From assembly GCA_030248135.1 (NCBI GenBank), contig JASANC010003903.1:1-64000 (forward strand): a DNA stretch of 64,000 bases, in the 5' to 3' direction. The notes under the pieces were generated by a model. It did no database searches, had not been told where the DNA came from, and worked only from the letters and a program-made list of their open reading frames with translations. Both the position numbers and the translations under genes were made by a program. This stretch comes from Theristus sp. LFF4_11 (lineage: Eukaryota > Nematoda > Chromadorea > Monhysterida > Xyalidae). Shown here piece after piece: positions 60,501 to 64,000 of the stretch (position 1 is its first letter; each line of letters begins with the position of its first letter).

Positions 60501-61222
60501 AAGTAGCTGATTGGTTGGTTGGTGGTCACGTGATGCATGCATTCTATGCCAACTCCGCCTCGACAGCAATCGATGCACGGAATGCATACATCAACCAATC
60601 AGCTAGTTTGGCCATGTCTTAGAGTTTATCGACTGTACTTCAGAATCTCCTGCGCTGCGGTTGGTCGCCGGACGGGCACCGCGTGACGTGCGGCTCGGCG
60701 GATCGTTACGTGTACGTCTGGGAGGTGAACACGCGACGCATCATGTACAAGCTGCCCGGCCACCAGGGATCCGTCAATCAGACCGACTTTCATCCGAACG
60801 AACCCATTCGTTGGTTTCTTTTGATGCTTTTTTGGGTTTTTTTTTCAATCGGAGTGTGGATGACTGGTGGACAAGTTGCGGATCGGTTTTATGCGGGATC
60901 AGTTTTTGGATACACATACGCGGAGTTTGGCTGGCTGTTTGTTGTGTTGTTGCCGTTACCACGGAAAGGTATTGCACCACATCTATCATCTGCTGACCTG
61001 ATGCAATTAGGATCGGCAAAAGACATTCCTTTTTTTGATTTTCCGTAACACAATCCTAGGTGGAACCTCTGGTTAATCAGAACATTGCATGTCGTCTTTT
61101 AGTGTATTTTGCGTGTGTTCTGATTGCAGGATTCAAAATGGAATTGAAACAATATTTTTTGTATTTTTTTAGTCCTTTCCGCTGGCAGCGATAAGAAGAT
61201 CTACCTTGGTGAAATTCAATGA
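57546..61222 (+). CDS. SNRNP40: U5 snRNP 40 kDa WD40 protein
   Basis: Eight exons: 57546-57653, 58023-58149, 58363-58456, 58811-58976, 59318-59440, 59892-60095, 60644-60809 and 61173-61222. Phases fit; 345 residues against about 357 in human. SNRNP40 is a seven-bladed WD40 propeller that binds PRP8 in the U5 snRNP. Seen blocks: LQAPIMLLQGHEGEIYAGRF, FLWNVYGDCENFSVIPGHTG, STDRTVRTWDMTTGACVRKL, GSDDGSVRVWDPRQR, SGGIDNELKMWDLRK, RIWDVRPFAPQQRCVKLM, YKLPGHQGSVNQTDFHPNEP and the end SDKKIYLGEIQ. Introns 5 and 6 need GC donors (AAG/GCTGGT and AAG/GCATGT); no GT site nearby keeps the frame. Both of these introns contain a MITE of the same family. A run of G follows the exon 1 donor by a few bases. 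Confidence 0.95.
59549..59750. mobile_element. CAGTC-ended MITE, copy D
   Basis: 202 bp with TA on both sides; CAGTCGAACTTTCAATTATA at the left and TTTAGAGCTCGACTG at the right. An extra duplicated TTGGTGATTATAGGCAAG-like segment makes it longer than other copies. In intron 5 of SNRNP40. Confidence 0.8.
59778..59856 (-). other. tRNA-Ser-like relic
   Basis: On the minus strand GCTCGCCTTGAAACA resembles a serine tRNA anticodon arm (TGA) and CCAGGGTTCGATCCC is a good T-arm/B box. The D-arm and acceptor stem are not convincing. It lies between MITE D and exon 6 of SNRNP40. Confidence 0.4.
60479..60637. mobile_element. CAGTC-ended MITE, copy E, abutting an acceptor
   Basis: Right end TTAGAGTTTATCGACTG followed by TA at 60636-60637; the left end is diverged but AGCTGATTGGTTGGTTGG and CAACCAATCAGCTAG remain inverted. 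The acceptor of SNRNP40 exon 7 (CTTCAG) begins one base after the element. Confidence 0.7.
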
Positions 61223-61650
61223 TAATAGTTGTCAATTGCTGTTATTTTCTTGTTTTTTGGCAAGTAAACTTTGTTGTTTTGCCTCTCTGACTCTGATAAT
61301 TTTATAACTCTTCTGTTTGTGTGTTGTGTTGCTGATTTCGTAAATTGCTAGCGTGTTTGGTGGATGAATAAAATGTTCACAGATAAAAATTGGGCGGACT
61401 ATGTTCTTCTTACCGTTTTACAATATGGTTTTTGGCTGAACCGATTGATCTTTCTTTCCTGAGTTTCATTCGGCGCAAATCGGAAAGTCGATTGAATGAA
61501 ATGGACAACTCATATCATGCCTTCAGGTCAGGCATAGATTTCAACATGCAACACTGATTGGTTGTGTGCCGTGTGTAGGAATTTGAACCGACCGCTGATT
61601 GGCTGCAGCAGTTTTCTAGAAGTCAAGCTACAGGATTAGAGAAGTCTGGC
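61223..61650. other. Gap between SNRNP40 and LIPT1
   Basis: Contains the SNRNP40 polyadenylation signal (AATAAA, 61367-61372) and CCAAT-type blocks near 61551 and 61592. No gene is visible. Confidence 0.45.
61367..61372 (+). terminator. Polyadenylation signal of SNRNP40
   Basis: AATAAA 145 nt after the stop codon, same strand. Confidence 0.5.
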
Positions 61651-62160
61651 ATGCCAAAGTCATGTGTGTCAAAGGCAACTGTCTGGCTGTCGCGTTGCAC
61701 CAGCATTTACCGCAATCTGGCGTTTGAACACGAATTGTACTCGAAAACTGATTGGTCGCATCAGGATGCGCTGCTAATTTGGAGGTGTGTGTCCTTTTCT
61801 GTCTGTTCTGTTCGTTTCTTTTACAACAAAACGATGCTTGGTTGGCACTTTTTGAATTGAACGTGTTGATTGGGCAATTAAACATAATACAACCAATCAG
61901 CTTGCTTGATGGAAATTTGTTTTTGTTTTGTTCACTTGCAGATTTGTTTTCCTTGTGGGCGTGAGATCTGGACACTTACGCACAGACAAAAAAAATGTGC
62001 AACAATTTGAACATGGCGCAGCACCTGCGCGCATGACAGCTTATCAAGTGTCTGTCATTCATTGTTCAAACTACCATTTTCCAGTAACACCCCCGCCGTG
62101 GTGATTGGTCGTCATCAGAATGTGTGGGCGGAAACTGACCTACCGTACCTGGCCAGCAAG
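61651..62160 (+). CDS. LIPT1: Lipoyltransferase 1, first exons only
   Basis: Two exons join in phase: 61651-61784 (donor GTGTGT) and 62085-62160 (donor GTCAGT). LIPT1 is a mitochondrial lipoate-protein ligase-type enzyme that transfers lipoyl groups to 2-oxoacid dehydrogenases. The first exon gives a basic start (MPKSCVSKATVWLSRC) and TSIYRNLAFEHELYSKTD, matching the family's SIYENLALEEWLY-type block. The second gives NTPAVVIGRHQNVWAETDLP, the highly conserved GRHQNxWxE substrate-binding motif. The following RRxSGGGTVYHD block is not found before the window end, so the rest lies beyond a long intron or outside. The ATG at 61651 is the first in-frame one but an upstream exon cannot be excluded. 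Confidence 0.8.
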
Positions 62161-64000
62161 GTCAGTGTATCGAACTAGAGTTGCCACGGTAGGCCTTTTT
62201 TGGTCACGGTACGGTTTACGGTTTGAGATGCAATTTTTTTCACGGTTTCGGTACGGTACGGTAAATTGAAAAGCTCAACGGTACGGTTTTCGGTACGGTT
62301 TGAAAATTTTAAAATCGCACGGTACGGTTTTCGGTACGGTTACCGTGGATTTTGAATTTACACGGGCGGTAAACCGTATTTTTACGGTTTGAAAATTAAA
62401 AAGTTTTAAAATGCACTGTGCTTCACTTTTTGTTTCTCTCTGTGCTATTTTGTTGTGTTGTATGTCGCCGTTCTCGTTCAGTCAGACAAGCAATGGAAGC
62501 GGCAGTGGGACAAAAACAAAACACAAACTTACACCATCTACCTACACCATAGCAAGAGTACAGGAAGACCCAACCGAAACCTAAATCTACCACATCACAA
62601 GGTGGACCAGCACAGCACCAGAGTCAGACCAGCTGAACCAACCCTGCGCTGCGTAAGGTGTGAAATCAAGATAATAAAGAAACAAATTGCATAGTGAATG
62701 GAGTTCAGTTGATGTGTGGACGCGGCGGGTGTGATTTTACGAATACGGAGATACGATCTGCCTGCGCTGCGTGCAATAATAATAAACGATTTTGAATTTA
62801 CGCCATTGCAACAAGCTACATTATTAATCGCCAAAGGGTTTGTTTTGCTCAACCAACATTACAGAACAGAGACAGTGAGCTCAGCTCGACTCACACATTT
62901 AACGGTGAACGGTGACGGTCCACCACTGCTCCACTCAGCACATACATTTATTTTTATTCATATGCCACATACATATTCCTTTTCCTTTTCCTGGAAATGA
63001 AACCGATTCGTTGTCGTACTGTTCGTTGTGGTAGCGGTGGTGAGCTGAGTCCTGAGAGCGAGGCGACAAAACAGCATTGACTGTGGAAAATCATATGTTC
63101 ATTAGTGAAACGCTAGTCAGCTGGCAGGTACACGGCTGTTGTTGCGGGACGCGGGTGGCTAGCTGAAAGATTCAGTTACCTTCAACGTTCTTTTTTGTAG
63201 TAATACTATGCACGCACACTGCAAAACAGTTTTTTGCTCTTTTACGTTCGTTTTTTACGTGTCTCTTTCAGTGATATGTAAATGTGTGCACTGTGCAGTG
63301 CAGTTACAAGCCCAGAAACACTGTTTTTATGCTGCGGTTGTTTATTTTATTTGTGGTCGTCTTGATCTTGAACTTGAGTAATGAGTAATGCCAAACAAAA
63401 CAAGTAATGCATGCCCCGGCCGGATTGCGGAACACGGCACGGCATGACGGACCGCATACTTTCATTCTGTTGCAAACTGAAGTGGCCAGCGGCCACACGG
63501 CCACCTGCGCCACCACACCAAGACTCGCCACCGTGTAGTTATTAGCTTCCTATTAAAGTAAATTCATCTGTGGAAATAACTTTTAATTCTAGGTGCAGCA
63601 AGAGATTAACTAGCACTGTATTTTGCTTTGAGCGACGCTTCATTCGTACCCACGTTCTGTTCTTATGACGTTATGACATGTTACCTGTGCGTTGAAATTT
63701 AATTGAGTCGAACAACCATGCCCAATCAAAATCAGACAATGGACTTCGATTTTTAAGTGCTTTTCAAACGTTTCAAATGTTTGTTTCAAGCTTTTCGATT
63801 AGGTGTCAATTCTATGTCAAAGATGATTCTTTTATAACTCTGTTTCGCTAATTTTGCAATCGTTGACAATTTTTTTAAGCTATTTGAATTTGCTGCCCCC
63901 GTTTGTTCTCGGTTAGTTAAGTTAAACTTGGTTAAAGTGAAGTCGTTCCCGTTAGACTTTTTCTGCGTGACATAAACATGTTTAAACGTGACTTGATTGT
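62161..64000. other. LIPT1 intron or intergenic sequence
   Basis: No further exon is supportable. 62176-62400 is dense in ACGGTACGGTTT and starts TAGAGTTGCCACGGTA, like a decayed hAT-type end. The rest is low-complexity AT-rich sequence with short ORFs only. Confidence 0.4.

Noticed and set aside
63018..63060. Gly-rich GSGG stretch as the next LIPT1 exon
   Set aside because: The flanking residues do not fit the RRxSGGGxVYHD block and no acceptor in the right phase precedes it.

Overview
This is a stretch of intron-rich eukaryotic nuclear DNA, most probably from a nematode. The gene set points there: a DUF229 sulfatase-like protein, a patched-related (PTR) protein, a DUF273 glycosyltransferase-like protein and a Cys-loop receptor sit side by side, and the first three families are strongly expanded in nematodes. 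Genes are built from short exons with GT-AG introns, plus some GC-AG introns. I rebuilt exon chains by hand from splice sites, codon phase and family alignments remembered from established knowledge; no search was run. Species and clade cannot be fixed from the sequence.

Layout. 1-18.6 kb (+): DUF229 (5' end outside the window), PTR, DUF273 and a cation-type Cys-loop channel subunit, all on one strand with gaps of about 430-600 bp. 18.7-19.5 kb (-): a small secreted protein with a single granulin module. 20.0-23.3 kb: an LTR retrotransposon that has lost most of pol. 23.3-29.9 kb: no supportable gene. 29.9-31.4 kb (+): a precursor of tandem amidated peptides. 33.1-40.6 kb (-): golgin-45 (BLZF1) and a C6orf136/DUF2358 protein, the latter carrying a palindromic repeat split by a hAT-like element in an intron. 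42.1-51.0 kb (+): a small unknown protein, a three-finger C2H2 protein, and a 13-exon gene that joins a complete Mutator-like (MULE) transposase to a complete ubiquitin-specific protease (USP). 53.8-62.2 kb (+): NOSIP, SNRNP40 and the first exons of LIPT1.

How the genes work together. NOSIP and SNRNP40 are both spliceosome-associated and are neighbours on one strand, followed by LIPT1, a plausible operon-like cluster of housekeeping genes. Golgin-45 acts in Golgi structure; the DUF2358 protein beside it has a mitochondrial-looking N-terminus. The neuropeptide precursor and the channel subunit would act in neuronal signalling.

The most unusual feature is the MULE-USP gene: DDE residues of the transposase and Cys/His/Asp residues of the deubiquitinase are all present, and every exon junction keeps phase. 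Several small DNA-transposon families (a TA-flanked MITE with CAGTC ends, a palindromic MITE, hAT-like elements) recur, mostly in introns.
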